From: Rhodanobacteraceae bacterium
GTDB lineage: Bacteria > Pseudomonadota > Gammaproteobacteria > Xanthomonadales > SZUA-5
Length of the DNA stretch: 64,000 nt
Direction of reading: 5' to 3'
Assembly: GCA_016717705.1 (NCBI GenBank)
Contig: JADKFD010000001.1
Location: 203,817 to 267,816 of the forward strand
The position numbers and the translations under genes were made by a program. Positions 35,982 through 46,500 of this stretch are shown here, piece by piece; the stretch's first letter is position 1; each line of letters starts with the position of its first letter. The notes beneath the pieces were generated by a model. That model saw nothing but the letters and a program-made list of their open reading frames with translations, had not been told where the DNA came from and made no database searches.

Positions 35982-37688
35982 CTACTTCGCCCGCGGCCGT
36001 GTCGGCCGATACACCGGCTCCCACACCTGGGCGCGGATGCGCTGTTCCAGCGTGGCCTCGTCGCAGGACTCGGCAACGCCATCCAGCTGCGCCTGTTTGG
36101 CCACGGCCCGCGCAACGGAAACCGACACCGCGCGCAGCTGATCGACCGGCGGCAACAGCCGCGCCAGCGGATCGTGCTTGGCCGGCGACAACTCGGCCAG
36201 CGCCACGCCCGCGGCCATGAACATCGCGTCGGTGACGCGACTGGCGTTGACCGCCAGCACCGCCAGACCCACGCCCGGGAAGATGTAGGAGTTGTTGGTC
36301 TGGTTGACCGGCAAAAGGCGGCCCTTGTACTCGACCGGCGGGAACGGACTGCCGGTGCCGATCAGCGCGCGACCTTCGGTCCAGGCCACCAGATTCACCG
36401 GCGTGGCTTCGGAACGCGAGGTCGGGTTGGACAGCGGGAAGATGATCGGCCGATCGACATGGCTGGCCATGGCGCGAATCGAGTCTTCGGTGAAGGCACC
36501 GGCCTGGCCGGAGACGCCAATCAGCGTGGTCGGCCTGGCATTGTTCATCACATCGAGCAGGCCGATCTGACCCGGCTGCTGCAGCACCCAGCCAGCCACG
36601 GCCTCCTGGGTCTGCGCAAACTGGGCACGATCGCCGCTGACCTCGCGCAGCCCGTGGGCGACCAGCCCCTTGCTGTCGAGCACGAAGAAACGACTATGCG
36701 CCTCGGCCTCGCTGAGACCGCGATTGGTCATCGCCTTGACCAGCAGGCCGGCAATACCGGTGCCGGCGGCGCCGGCGCCGACGATGGCGATGCGCTGCTC
36801 GGTCAGCGGCACGCCGGTGACATTGATCGCCGCCATCAAGGTACCGAAAGCGACCGCGGCGGTGCCCTGGATGTCGTCATTGAAAGTACACAGGCGGTCG
36901 CGATAGCGCTCCAGCAGGCGCCCGGCATTGCTGCCGGCGAAGTCTTCCCACTGCAGCAGCACATCCGGCCAACGCTCGGCGACCGCGCTGACGAATTCCT
37001 CGATGAAGGCATCGTATTCGGCGCCGCTGATGCGTGGATTGCGCCAGCCCACGTACAGCGGGTTGGAAAGCCGCTCGACATTGTTGGTGCCGACATCCAG
37101 CAGGATCGGCAAGGTCGCCGCCGGGTGGATACCGGCGCACGCGGTATACAGCGACAGCTTGCCGATCGAGATGCCCATGCCACCGGCCCCCTGATCGCCG
37201 AGGCCGAGGATGCGCTCGCCGTCACTGACGACGATCACCCGCACCTTGTCGAAGCGCGCGTCGCTGAGGATCTCGCGGATACGATGGCGGTTGGGGTAGC
37301 TCAGGAACAATCCGCGCGGCTTGCGCCAGATCTCGCTGAAGCGCTGGCATCCCTCGCCCACCGTCGGCGTGTACACCAGCGGCAGCAGTTCCTGGATATT
37401 GTTGACCAGCAACGAGTAGAACAGCGTCTCGTTGGCGTCCTGCAGATCGCGCAGGAAAGCATAACGCTCGAAATCGGTGCGGAAGCTGCGCAGCACGGCA
37501 AGCCGCCGCGTGACCTGTTCCGGCAGGGTGCCGATGTTCGGAGGCAGCACGCCGTGCAGGTGAAAGGCGTCGCGCTCCTCATCGGTGAACGCCGTGCCCT
37601 TGTTGAGCAAGGGCTGATTGATCAGGTCGACTCCGGCCAGATCGGTTTCGATGACATCGTCTCGATCCGGCTGTGAATGCTGGCTCAT
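35982..37688 (-). CDS. NAD(P)-dependent malic enzyme
   Basis: 568-residue malic enzyme of the long MaeA/SfcA type, converting malate to pyruvate with CO2 release. It has the malic signature (FSEIWRKPRGLFLSYPNR), the catalytic region GDQGAGGMGISIGKLSLY and GIHPAATLPILLDVGTNN, CTFNDDIQGTAAVAFGTLMA, the Rossmann motif IVGAGAAGTGIAGLL and FPLSNPTSRSEATP. The cofactor cannot be settled by eye; the close similarity to E. coli SfcA-type features suggests NAD. ATG 37688, convergent with trmJ. Confidence 0.93.
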   Translation of the reverse strand: MSQHSQPDRDDVIETDLAGVDLINQPLLNKGTAFTDEERDAFHLHGVLPPNIGTLPEQVTRRLAVLRSFRTDFERYAFLRDLQDANETLFYSLLVNNIQELLPLVYTPTVGEGCQRFSEIWRKPRGLFLSYPNRHRIREILSDARFDKVRVIVVSDGERILGLGDQGAGGMGISIGKLSLYTACAGIHPAATLPILLDVGTNNVERLSNPLYVGWRNPRISGAEYDAFIEEFVSAVAERWPDVLLQWEDFAGSNAGRLLERYRDRLCTFNDDIQGTAAVAFGTLMAAINVTGVPLTEQRIAIVGAGAAGTGIAGLLVKAMTNRGLSEAEAHSRFFVLDSKGLVAHGLREVSGDRAQFAQTQEAVAGWVLQQPGQIGLLDVMNNARPTTLIGVSGQAGAFTEDSIRAMASHVDRPIIFPLSNPTSRSEATPVNLVAWTEGRALIGTGSPFPPVEYKGRLLPVNQTNNSYIFPGVGLAVLAVNASRVTDAMFMAAGVALAELSPAKHDPLARLLPPVDQLRAVSVSVARAVAKQAQLDGVAESCDEATLEQRIRAQVWEPVYRPTRPRAK

Positions 37689-37793
37689 GCGGCTCCCCCT
37701 GCGTCTTGGGGAGTGGAAGATAGCGCGCCGGAGGCCCAGGCGGCGATCATTCCAGCGCTCGGCGACACTTACGCCGCGGGACCCGTGCCGGAA

Positions 37794-38085
37794 TCAGGTC
37801 TGGCGCACGCAAAGGGCGCGCTTGCCCTTGGTGCTGGCGGATGTGTAGGCGTACTTCCGGCCGTCGCCGAGGTAGACATACCAAGCCTGATCCGGACCAT
37901 TGGCTTCCGAGCTCCAGGGCGTGAGGCCGGTCAACTCGATCAACGGCGTGATCCGGCAGGTGAGCTTGCCGATGCAGTCCTGACCCCTGACTTCGTCTGC
38001 AGATTGCAGCGCCAGGAGCTCATCCGTGTTCGGCAGTTCCCAGCCGGCACCCCCACGTCCGGCCCATTCCCCCTTTCCTTCCCCA
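37794..38085 (-). pseudogene. C-terminal remnant of a Lcl/DUF1566-domain protein
   Basis: A short minus-strand reading frame with no start encodes GWELPNTDELLAL, then LTPWSSEANGPDQAWYVYLG, and the end KGKRALCVRQT before a TGA at 37794-37796. These match the DUF1566/Lcl domain's WRLPT-x-KEL, WSS, AWYV and VRCVR landmarks. The region upstream is C-rich low complexity with no start codon or signal peptide, so only the end of the gene remains. It lies between the malic enzyme and UspA. Confidence 0.6.
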
Positions 38086-38145
38086 CACGGGGTTCCCCCC
38101 CCGCGCGCGGCCCGCTCGACGCCCCCTGTGGGGCCGCGCTGCGGA

Positions 38146-38577
38146 TCAGCGTACCGGCACCATCACTACCGGCAGCGTGCTCTGGCGCAACATGTCGTGG
38201 CTGATGCTGCCTACCAGCAGGTCGAACACGGCGCCGTGGCCATGGGTCGCCATGATCAGCAGATCGGCACCAAGACGGGTCGCCTCGCGCTGGATGGTAG
38301 CGGCGGTCGGCCCCTGCACCAGCAGCGCGGTGCAGTTCACGCCAAGGTCGCGCAATGCCTGCGCGTGCGCCTGCAGCGTGCGATGGTCGTCGCGATGCTC
38401 ATGCGCGACCTGATCGCGCACGCTCGCCGAACCGGCCCCATAGCCGACAAAATCCGGCTCCGGCGCGGCCACGTGCAGCAACCACACCTCCGCTGACATG
38501 GCCCGCGACAGCTTGATCGCCGTGGCGAGCACGCGTTCGGTGGCCGAACTCAGGTCCAGCGGTACCAAAAGGCGCAT
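38146..38577 (-). CDS. Universal stress protein (UspA family)
   Basis: A 143-residue single-domain USP: MRLLVPLDLSSATERVLATA at the N-terminus, the ATP-type loop MATHGHGAVFDLLVGSISHD and LPVVMVPVR at the end. It may bind ATP (the GxG...GS motif is present with slightly different spacing). Role in stress tolerance inferred from family. Confidence 0.9.
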   Translation of the reverse strand: MRLLVPLDLSSATERVLATAIKLSRAMSAEVWLLHVAAPEPDFVGYGAGSASVRDQVAHEHRDDHRTLQAHAQALRDLGVNCTALLVQGPTAATIQREATRLGADLLIMATHGHGAVFDLLVGSISHDMLRQSTLPVVMVPVR

Positions 38578-38580
38578 GTC

Positions 38581-39670
38581 TCAGTCTCCTTCAGATTGGG
38601 ATGCGAATGCGCGCTCGGCGAGCGGATAGAGCGCTGCAGTGAAACGATCCGCGTCGCTCGCCGACAGATGCGACCATTCGGGCACCCGGTATCCCTGCAG
38701 CTCCGGATGATCCTCGAAGTGGATGCCGGGCACGCCGGCCTTGGCGATCAGCACGTCCCAGGTCGATTCGCGCGGCATCGCCTTGCGTTCGAATTCCAGC
38801 AGCCGGTCGGCGCTCGGCGCGCGTACGAACACCACTTCCACACCACGCGCCCGCAACTTGCTTCACCGCGGCAACCGCCTTGTCGATCTGTTCGTCGCGC
38901 GTCTTCATCGCCTTTTCGATCGCCTCCGGCGGCAGCGGCTTGAAGTTCTGCGCCCAGATGCGCTGGGCCATGGCCTGGTACTGCGGATCGTTCTCGACCT
39001 TGTCCCACATGCGCGTATTGCGGTCGGCGGCGGACATGCTGATCTTGCGCACCGCCTCGCGCACCGGCACGCCCGGTCGCGTAGGCCAGGCCTGCCGCTT
39101 GAGCACGGTGATGAGCGCGAAATCCTCGTCGTAGAAGGCCAGCCAGGGCTCCAGCAACCAGGTCGACAGCCGGTGACCCGAGCGCTGCGCCGGGGTTTCC
39201 TTGCGATAGTGCTTGAGCGCGTCGATGCGCACGGCGAAGCCGCTGAAGAACAGGCCCGGCGTGACCCCGACCAGCAAGCGTCCGGTGAAATCGGGATCGT
39301 CGGCCAGATCCTCGAGAAATGCGACCGGCGAACTGCCCTCGAGCGCGAGCTGGATCGGACGCTCGCCCGCCAGGCGTTCCCAGACCGGCAGTTGCACATC
39401 GAACAGCAGCCGCGACGAGCCGACGATGACGGTGCGATTGCCCTCGCCAGTGTCGATGCGTCGGCGTTGCTCGGCCCAGCGCTCGTCGCTGTTGCGGTAG
39501 CCGGGCGTCACCCCAAAGTCGCGCCAGTACAGCTCCCACGCGCCGAGCGCAAGAACGAACAGCGCCAGTGCCAGGCCCAGCGCCGCACCGCCGTTCAGCG
39601 CCGGCAGCGGACGCTCGTAGCTGTCGCCGTCGAGCCGGCCGTGATCAGAACTGGAAGTAGATGAAGGCAT
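38581..39670 (-). pseudogene. Membrane-anchored SGNH/AlgX-like partner of the MBOAT acyltransferase, one frameshift
   Basis: From the ATG at 39670: one membrane helix (ALGLALALFVLALGAWELYW), then an SGNH-hydrolase-like start RTVIVGSSRLLFDVQLPVWE. The frame slips near 38858; deleting one base changes KQVAGAW to KKLRARGVEVVFVRAPSADR, and the product ends FASQSEGD at 38581. The joined protein is about 360 residues. GSSR has the Ser nucleophile, and the later GIHFEDHPELQG-YRVPEWSHLSASDA supplies the Asp/His-type end of the SGNH site. Its start overlaps the MBOAT gene's end, so they act together in O-acylation of a polymer or glycan. Confidence 0.75.
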
Positions 39671-41066
39671 CGCCTCCTCCCTGCGTGATCGCGATCAGGA
39701 ATGCCATCGATGCCCACAACGCGCCGACCACCAGCGTCGGCAATCGTTGTCCCTCAACATGCAACTGGCGTTCGCGCATGTAGCCGTGTACCGCCAGCAA
39801 CGGCAGCATCGCGGTCAATACACTGACGATCAGCCAGAAACTCAAGATCGGCACGCCGGGCGCACCGATGCCGAGCATCGCCGACAGCACACGCCAGGCC
39901 GTCGGGAAGTCCTGCGCGCGGAAGAACACCCAGGTGATGTTGACCAGCAGATAGGTCAGCACGATCAGGCCGAAGCGCGTCAGGGCGCGGTCCCAGACCG
40001 GCCAGCTGCCGATGCGCTGGCGCGCGAAGCGCTCGACCACCAGGTACAGCCCGTGCAATCCACCCCAGACCACGAAGGTCCAGGCGGCGCCGTGCCACAG
40101 GCCGCCGAGCAGCATGGTCAGCATCAGATTGACGTAGGTGCGCGCCGGCCCCTTGCGGTTGCCGCCCAAAGGCACGTACAGATAGTCGCGCAGCCAGGTC
40201 GACAGCGAGATGTGCCAGCGCCGCCAGAAATCGGAAAAACCAAGTGCGGCGTAGGGATAGCGGAAGTTGTCGATCAGCGAGAAACCGAGCACCAGCGAAG
40301 CGCCGATCGCGGTCGTGGTGTAGCCGGCGAAATCGCAGAAGATCTGCCCGGAGAAGGCGATGGTGCCGAGCCAGGCATCCAGCAGCAGCGGCGCCTTGTC
40401 GCTGCCGTAGACCGCATCCACCGCCGGCGCCAGCAGCCCATCGGCGAGCACGATCTTCTCGAACAGGCCCAGCGTCATCAGCATCAGACCCCAGATCATC
40501 TGCGGTGAAGTGGCCGTGCGCGGGGTGGCGAACTGCGGCATCAGATCGGTCGGGCGCACGATCGGGCCGGCGACCAGTTGCGGGAAGAAGGTCACGAACA
40601 GCGAGAAGTCGAGCAGCGATGTCGCCGGCTTCGCGCGCTTCAGGTACACATCCAGCGTGTAGGACAGCGTCTGGAAGGTATAGAAGGAAATGCCGACCGG
40701 CAGGATGATGTCCCAGCCCGGCGCCTGCCATGCCACGCCGAAGCCGGCCATCAGCGCCACCCAGTTTTCGAGCAGGAAGCCGCCGTACTTGAAGTAGCCG
40801 AGCAGGCCGAGGTTGCCGACCAGCGACACCATCAGCCAGCCGCGCCGCGCGCGCGTCGATTCGCTGCGGTAGATCTGCCGCGCCATCCACCAGTCGACCA
40901 TGGTCGACAGCCACAGCAGGACCACGAACGGCGGATTCCAAGCCGCGTAGAAGATGTAGCTGGCAATCAGCAGGTTGGATTTCTTCACCGACCACGCCAG
41001 CGGCAATCGGTGCAGGAACAGCACGATCGCGAAGAAGGCGATGAAGGTCAGCGAATTGAAAGTCAC
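39645..41066 (-). CDS. MBOAT family O-acyltransferase (AlgI-like)
   Basis: A 473-residue polytopic membrane protein of the membrane-bound O-acyltransferase family. Landmarks: MTFNSLTFIAFFAIVLFLHR at the start, LPVGISFYTFQTLSYTLDVY, WRRWHISLSTWLRDYLYVPL with the N-R-K-G, and the His-containing LGGLWHGAAWTFVVWGGLHG. AlgI-type proteins move an acetyl group from inside the cell to a periplasmic partner that acetylates an exopolysaccharide. Here the partner is the overlapping SGNH-like gene; no polysaccharide synthase genes are adjacent, so the substrate is unknown. Confidence 0.92.
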   Translation of the reverse strand: MTFNSLTFIAFFAIVLFLHRLPLAWSVKKSNLLIASYIFYAAWNPPFVVLLWLSTMVDWWMARQIYRSESTRARRGWLMVSLVGNLGLLGYFKYGGFLLENWVALMAGFGVAWQAPGWDIILPVGISFYTFQTLSYTLDVYLKRAKPATSLLDFSLFVTFFPQLVAGPIVRPTDLMPQFATPRTATSPQMIWGLMLMTLGLFEKIVLADGLLAPAVDAVYGSDKAPLLLDAWLGTIAFSGQIFCDFAGYTTTAIGASLVLGFSLIDNFRYPYAALGFSDFWRRWHISLSTWLRDYLYVPLGGNRKGPARTYVNLMLTMLLGGLWHGAAWTFVVWGGLHGLYLVVERFARQRIGSWPVWDRALTRFGLIVLTYLLVNITWVFFRAQDFPTAWRVLSAMLGIGAPGVPILSFWLIVSVLTAMLPLLAVHGYMRERQLHVEGQRLPTLVVGALWASMAFLIAITQGGGDAFIYFQF

Positions 41067-41280
41067 GACTGGCTCCCCAGGCAGCCGCGGCGGTGGTTCA
41101 GCCTAGCCGAATGTGAACGCCTTTGGGGGTTCGCAGTGGTTCGCCAGCGCACCGACAGGCGCGCCATCGAGCCTCAGCATTTCGATCGGGATCGCAGTGG
41201 CTGCAGCAGCACCGCGCTGCAGCAACGCGGGTCCCGAACCTCGGCGCAACCGCGCCCGCGCTGATGACCTGGAGATCGCC

Positions 41281-41454
41281 ATGAACACGACTATCCGCAA
41301 GACCGCCCTGTTGCTGCTGGTTGCCGCCTTCGCTTTCAATGCGACGGCCTGCAACACGATGAAGGGCCTGGGCAAGGACACCGAGAAGGCGGGCGAGAAG
41401 ATCCAGAAGGAAGCGGATCGCAGCCACACCACGGACGATTCCACCCGGAGCTGA
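41281..41454 (+). CDS. Entericidin A/B family lipoprotein
   Basis: A 57-residue lipoprotein: signal peptide MNTTIRKTALLLLVAAFAFN with lipobox ATAC, then NTMKGLGKDTEKAGEKIQKE. This matches the entericidin family (short lipoproteins, MKGLGKD-x-x-x-G-E-K-I). GGAGA lies just before the ATG at 41281. E. coli EcnA/EcnB are antidote/toxin membrane lipoproteins; only one copy is here. Confidence 0.88.
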   Translation: MNTTIRKTALLLLVAAFAFNATACNTMKGLGKDTEKAGEKIQKEADRSHTTDDSTRS

Positions 41455-41488
41455 CCAACGTAACCGGGGCGTCAGCGTGGCAGCATGA

Positions 41489-42019
41489 GTGCTGCTCTGT
41501 GCTGGCGCCCTGATCGTGTCGACCGAACCTGCCATGCAGCGCTACCCGGCCGAAAGTCCGCGCGTGGTGCTCGACACCAATGCCTGCCTGGCGCTCTTCG
41601 CCTATGCCGACCCCAGCTGCGCAACATTGCTGGCGGCGCTGCGCGAAGGCCGCGTACGAGCCGTGGCCAATCTGGCCACGCGGACCGAGTGGTTGCAGGT
41701 GCTTGCGCGTGACGCCCTGAAGCTCGACGACAACCGTCGCAGCCGAGCCGTGCAGCTGTTCGATGCCCTGGTGACCACGATCGGCACTGACCCCGCAGCG
41801 GCTAGAGCCGCCGTCAGCCTGCCGCGCTGTCGCGACCGCGACGACCAGATGTTCCTGGAACTGGCGCGGGATGCGGGCGCGGTGGCGCTGTACACGCGCG
41901 ACCGGGAATTGCTGAAATTGTCGCAGCGAACCCAACGTCGGGCCGGGTTTGTCGTGCGGCGCCGGAGGACTGTGACTGCCGCAGCGACGTGCACGTCGCT
42001 CACCGAACATCGTAGTTGA
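41489..42019 (+). CDS. PIN-domain protein, putative toxin-type RNase
   Basis: A PIN-fold protein with acidic site residues in VVLDTNACLALF (Asp), ATRTEWLQVL (Glu) and CRDRDDQMFLELARDAG (Asp-Asp), the set that binds Mg in RNases such as VapC. The frame opens at GTG 41489; the ATG at 41534 (MQRYPAESPRVVLDTN) is the more likely start. The last 30 residues look non-conserved and could reflect a slip. No antitoxin gene is visible beside it; a lone PIN_3-type protein is common. Confidence 0.75.
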   Translation: MLLCAGALIVSTEPAMQRYPAESPRVVLDTNACLALFAYADPSCATLLAALREGRVRAVANLATRTEWLQVLARDALKLDDNRRSRAVQLFDALVTTIGTDPAAARAAVSLPRCRDRDDQMFLELARDAGAVALYTRDRELLKLSQRTQRRAGFVVRRRRTVTAAATCTSLTEHRS

Positions 42020-42293
42020 AAACACCAACAGCACGGAGGCGGGCCATGAAAATCTTCTCCTTTGCGTCCTGCGCCTTTGCGGACAAAAACAGATCCGCAC
42101 TCCCCAGTTCGGTGCGCCAACAGGGGCGTCCGGACCCACCGAACACCCGCGCAGCACACGGGCAAGGCGGCCCGCCGGCCAGCGCGAACAAGCGCACCGG
42201 CAGGGGCGACCGGCCTGCTTGTCGGTCGTCGCAGCGGACGCGCGCTGCGGCAGACTAGGGCTCCGGGTAACCTGCCGCTGACTCCGAAACCGC
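42020..42293. repeat. Spacer with CTTTGCG family repeat
   Basis: No gene is supported. 42056-42092 holds TCCTTTGCGTCCTGCGCCTT-TGCGGACAAAAACAGATC, which matches the complement of 56745-56783 (GATCTGTTTTTGTCCGCAAA) and the 56832-56863 copy. GTCCGGACCCACC at 42127 resembles the 35926 hairpin arm. Confidence 0.5.
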
Positions 42294-43511
42294 ATGCGAC
42301 TGCTGCACACTTCCGACTGGCATCTGGGACAACTGCTGCACGGCCACGACCGCCACGCCGAGCACGCGGCCTTCCTCGACTGGCTGCTGGCCGAACTGCA
42401 GCAGCGGCAGATCGACGCCTTGCTGATTGCCGGCGACATCTTCGACAGCGCCAACCCGAGCGCCGAGGCACAGCGGCTCTACTACAGCTTCCTGGCACGC
42501 GCCGGTCGGTGCTGCCCGCGCTTGCAGATCGTCGTCATCGCCGGCAACCACGATTCGCCGCTGCGCATCGACGCGCCGCAAGCGGTGCTGCAGGCCTTGC
42601 GCGTGCATGTGCTCGGCCAGTACCGGACCGGCACGACGCCGAACCCTCGCCTGCGCGTGGCGCTCCAGCGCCGCGACGGCAGCATCGGCGCGCTGCTGCT
42701 TGCGATCCCTTTCCTGCGCCCGGGCGATCTGCCCGAGGGCCATGGCGGCGCCTATGCCGAGGGTGTCGCCGCGGTCTATCGGGACGAGGTCGACGCCGCA
42801 CTGGCGGTGCGTGAGCCGGACCAGGCGCTGCTGGCGCTGGGCCATCTGCATGCGCTTGGCGGCCAGGTGTCCGAGCATTCCGAGCGGCGCCTGGTCATCG
42901 GCGGCCAGGAGGCCGTGGCGGCGAGTCTGTTTCCCGAAGAACTCGCCTACGTGGCGCTCGGTCATCTGCATCTGGCGCAGCAGATCGGCGCGCCGCGCAT
43001 CCGCTATTGCGGCAGTCCGCTGCCGCTGTCCTTCAGCGAGATCGGCTATCCGCACCAGGTCGTCGAATTCACCTTGGATGGCGCACTGCTGGCCAGTGTC
43101 GAGGCGATCGCCGTGCCGCGGCCGGCGCCCATCCTGCGCGTCCCGGCGCGCCACCTGCCGCTCGCCGATGTGCTGCCGTTGTTGCAGGCGCTCGACTTTA
43201 GCGACGCGCCGGTCGGCCTGCAGCCGCTGATCGAGGTGCTGGTCGAGCGCGCCTGGGGCGATCCGGACCCGGCCGCGACGATACGCGCCGCGCTGGATGG
43301 CAAACCGGTGCGGCTCGCGGCGATCAAGGCGGTCAGGCCGAGCAACAGCGCCGACGCGTCCGCCAGCGCGCCGCGCCTGTCGATCGACGAACTCAAGCCG
43401 ACTCCTTTGTTCGAACGCCTGGTGCGCGAGCAGACCGGCAGCGAACCTCCCGCAGAGTTATGGCAGGCTTTTGGCGAACTCCTCGCCATCGCCGAGCATG
43501 GGCAAGGCTGA
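42294..43511 (+). CDS. sbcD: SbcD nuclease subunit
   Basis: SbcCD (Mre11-Rad50 type) cleaves hairpins and protein-blocked DNA ends. The 405-residue SbcD has the metallophosphatase motifs LLHTSDWHLGQLLHGHDR, ALLIAGDIFDSANP, IVVIAGNHDSP and YVALGHLHLAQQIG, all intact, and the C-terminal capping domain. Its TGA overlaps the SbcC start (TGATG). Confidence 0.94.
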   Translation: MRLLHTSDWHLGQLLHGHDRHAEHAAFLDWLLAELQQRQIDALLIAGDIFDSANPSAEAQRLYYSFLARAGRCCPRLQIVVIAGNHDSPLRIDAPQAVLQALRVHVLGQYRTGTTPNPRLRVALQRRDGSIGALLLAIPFLRPGDLPEGHGGAYAEGVAAVYRDEVDAALAVREPDQALLALGHLHALGGQVSEHSERRLVIGGQEAVAASLFPEELAYVALGHLHLAQQIGAPRIRYCGSPLPLSFSEIGYPHQVVEFTLDGALLASVEAIAVPRPAPILRVPARHLPLADVLPLLQALDFSDAPVGLQPLIEVLVERAWGDPDPAATIRAALDGKPVRLAAIKAVRPSNSADASASAPRLSIDELKPTPLFERLVREQTGSEPPAELWQAFGELLAIAEHGQG

Positions 43512-46500
43512 TGCGCATCCGTGCGATCCGCGGCAAGAATCTGGCCTCGCTGGCCGGCGAATTCGTCGTCGACTTCAGCGCCGAGCCGCTGGCCAGCGCC
43601 GGCGTGTTCGCCATCAGCGGGCCGACCGGCGCCGGCAAGAGCACGCTGCTGGATGCGATGTGCCTGGCGCTGTATCACGAGACGCCGCGACTGAAGGCGG
43701 CGCAGGAGCTGAATGTCTCCATCCCCGACGTCCATGAGCAGTCGATCACGCCGCGCGACCCGCGCAACCTGTTGCGCCGCGGCTGCGGCGAGGGCTGGGC
43801 CGAGGTCGTGTTCGAGGACATGAGCGGCGTCGCCTGGCGCGCGCGCTGGAGCGTCGCCCGCGCCCGCAGCAAGGCCGACGGCCGATTGCAGGCGGCCAGC
43901 GCTGAACTGGTCCGCTGCGAAGACCAGTATCGCTTCGACGGCAAGCTGGCCGAGATCCAGCACAAGCTGGTCGAGCTGACCGGCCTCAGCTTCGAGCAGT
44001 TCTGCCGCTCGGTGCTGCTGGCGCAGAACGAATTCTCCGCCTTGCTGAAAGCGCGCCAGAACGAGCGCGCCGATCTGCTGGAAGCGCTCACCGGCAGTGA
44101 GATCTTCCAGCGCATTTCGACGCTGGCGCACGAGCGCCACGCCGAGGAACAGCGCCAGCTGCAGCTTATGGAACAGGAGCTCAAGCTGAGCGCCGCGCTC
44201 GACGACGAGCAGCGCGCGGCCCTGCTGCAGCGCGTGAACGATGCGCAGGCCCGCGGCGCCGCCGCGCAGGAGGCCCTGCGCGAGCTGCACAGCGAATTGC
44301 GCTGGCACGTGGATGGCGAACGCCTGCACCTGCGCCTGGCCGCTGCCCGCGGCGATGAAGCAGAACTGGCGCAGCAAATCGAGGCCAGCCGCGACGAACA
44401 ACAGCAGTTGCAGCGCTGGAGCGCGGCTGAACCGCTGCGCCCACTGGCTGACGCACACACGACTGCGGGCGCCGGCGCCAGCGCGCTGCAGGCTCAATTG
44501 CCGGCACTTGCCGCTGCCGTTGGCGCGGCCGCGGCGGGCTGCGAACTGGCGCAAGCCCGGGCGACCACAGCCGCGGCCCTGAGTACGAATGCCCAGGCGA
44601 TGCGCAGCGCGGCGCAGCCGGTGATCGCCGCGGCGCGCGCCGCCGACGCGGCTTTGCGCCAGGCTGCCAACTCGCTCGCCCGGATCACCGCGGAAGGCAC
44701 CCGGGCACTGGCCAGTCGCCAGCAACTGGAGCAGCAGCTCACCGCGCTGGCCCAGCGCGCGGAGCTTTTGCAGCAGCAACTCGCGGTGTGGAGCGACTGG
44801 CAGCTGGCCAACCCGGCATTCGCCGGCAGCGACAGCGACTGGGCGACGCTCGGTGCGCGCCTGGAGGCGGCTGCCGGACTGCAGCAACGTGTCGGCCTGA
44901 CACGCGAACGACTGCTCGCGCTGAAAGGCGAGCTTGCCGACCACGGCACGGCGTTGGGCTTGCTGGAACAGGCCGCGGCCGCGGCAACTATTGCAGTCGC
45001 GGACGCCGACGCCGAACTGGCGCAGGCCCAGGCGACACTGATGGCGCTCGATCCGGCGGCGATCGAGGCGCGCCGCGCGGCGCTCGAACGCCGTGGGCGG
45101 ATGCTGCAGCAACTGCAGTCGGCAATGGTGGCCTGCAGCGGTGCGCGGCAGCGTCGCGCGCGCCACGCGCAAGCGCTCAACGACACCCGCGCGACGCTGG
45201 TGCCGTTGCACGATCGGGCACAGCGTGCGCTGCAGTGCCGCGACGACGCCGCCCGCGAGGCGGCCGCGGCAACTGCCGCGCTGGAACGCGCCAGCCTGCT
45301 CGCGCACGCGCACACCGAGCGCCTGCGCGAGTCCCTGGTTGCGGGCGAACCCTGCCCGGTGTGCGGCTCGAAGGCGCATCCGGGCGCTGGGGAGCGTGAT
45401 GTCGATGCGCGCACGCTGCTCGATCTGCTCGGCGGCGCCGCCGCGACCGCCGCGCATGCTGCGGCTGCGGCGATCGCGGAACAGGCCCGGCTGCAGGGCG
45501 AGATCGAGGCCGGCCAGCGCGAATTGGCCAAGGCCGAGGCGGCCGATAGCGCATTGGCAGCGGAACTCGAGCGCGCGCACGCCAGTTTGTTGCAGGCCGC
45601 CGCAGGCGTGCTGCCGGGCGCCGCAGCAGCCGATATCGAGGCGGCACTACCCGCGCTGGCGCAGACCTTGGATGCCGAATCGGCCACGGCGGAAAGCGAT
45701 CGCGCCGCGCTGGCCAGAGCCAGTCAGTCGCTGCAGACGGCGCGCGCCCGCCACGAACACGCCGCAGGCGGCGCCGAAACGGCGCGGCGCCAGCTGCAGG
45801 CAGCGCAGGCCGCAGCGGCGCCGCTGCGCAAGTCGGCCGACGCCCTGCAGGGCGAGTGCGACGCGCTCGCTGGCGAACTGACGGCGGCGCTGCAGTCGCT
45901 GCAGCGCTGGCCCGCCCTGACCATCGTCGCCGATGCGCCGCTGGCGGGCATCTTCGCGCAATGGCAAGACGGCGAGGCCATCCGCGGCCCGGCGCTTGAG
46001 GCCGCAACGCAGCTGCAGCAGATCGAGATCGAACAACAGGGACTGCGCGCCGCGCAGTCCCGGGCCGAAGTGGCACAGGCGCAAGTGGATGACGCTCTGC
46101 GCGATGCAACAGAGGCTCTCGAAACGGCTCGCCGCGAGCGCCAGGCGCTGCTTGCGGAAGCCGATGTGGAGCGCTTCGCCGAGCGTCTGGACGCCGAACT
46201 GGCCGCCGCCATGGCGGAACGCGAGCGCTGCCAGCAGGCGGCGCATCAGAGCGCGCTCGATCTGCAACGGGCGCAATCGGCCCAGCAGCAATGCGAGCAG
46301 CAACTGGCGAGCAGCGCGGCGCACCGACTGAACATCGAGCAACAGTTGCAGCAGCAATTGGCAGAACTGGCACTCGCCCTCGACCTGGTCGCGCCGACAG
46401 TGCTGCAACTGCAGGCGCTGCTCGCCAGTCGACCAGCCGATCTGCAGGCGCGGCAAGCGGAGATGGCACGGCAACAGCGCGCCTGGATTGAACTTCGCGC

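Noticed and set aside
37677..38204. Plus-strand frame of 175 codons after the malic enzyme
   Set aside because: It covers the DUF1566 remnant and UspA end in antisense, ends in proline-rich low complexity and has no RBS.
41489..42019. Toxin-antitoxin pair with entericidin as antitoxin
   Set aside because: The entericidin is a lipoprotein and not a PIN antitoxin; the two are unrelated neighbours and no VapB-like gene is present.
43046..45580. 844-codon minus frame opposite sbcD/sbcC
   Set aside because: SbcC motifs are intact on the plus strand; the minus frame has no start context or domain.
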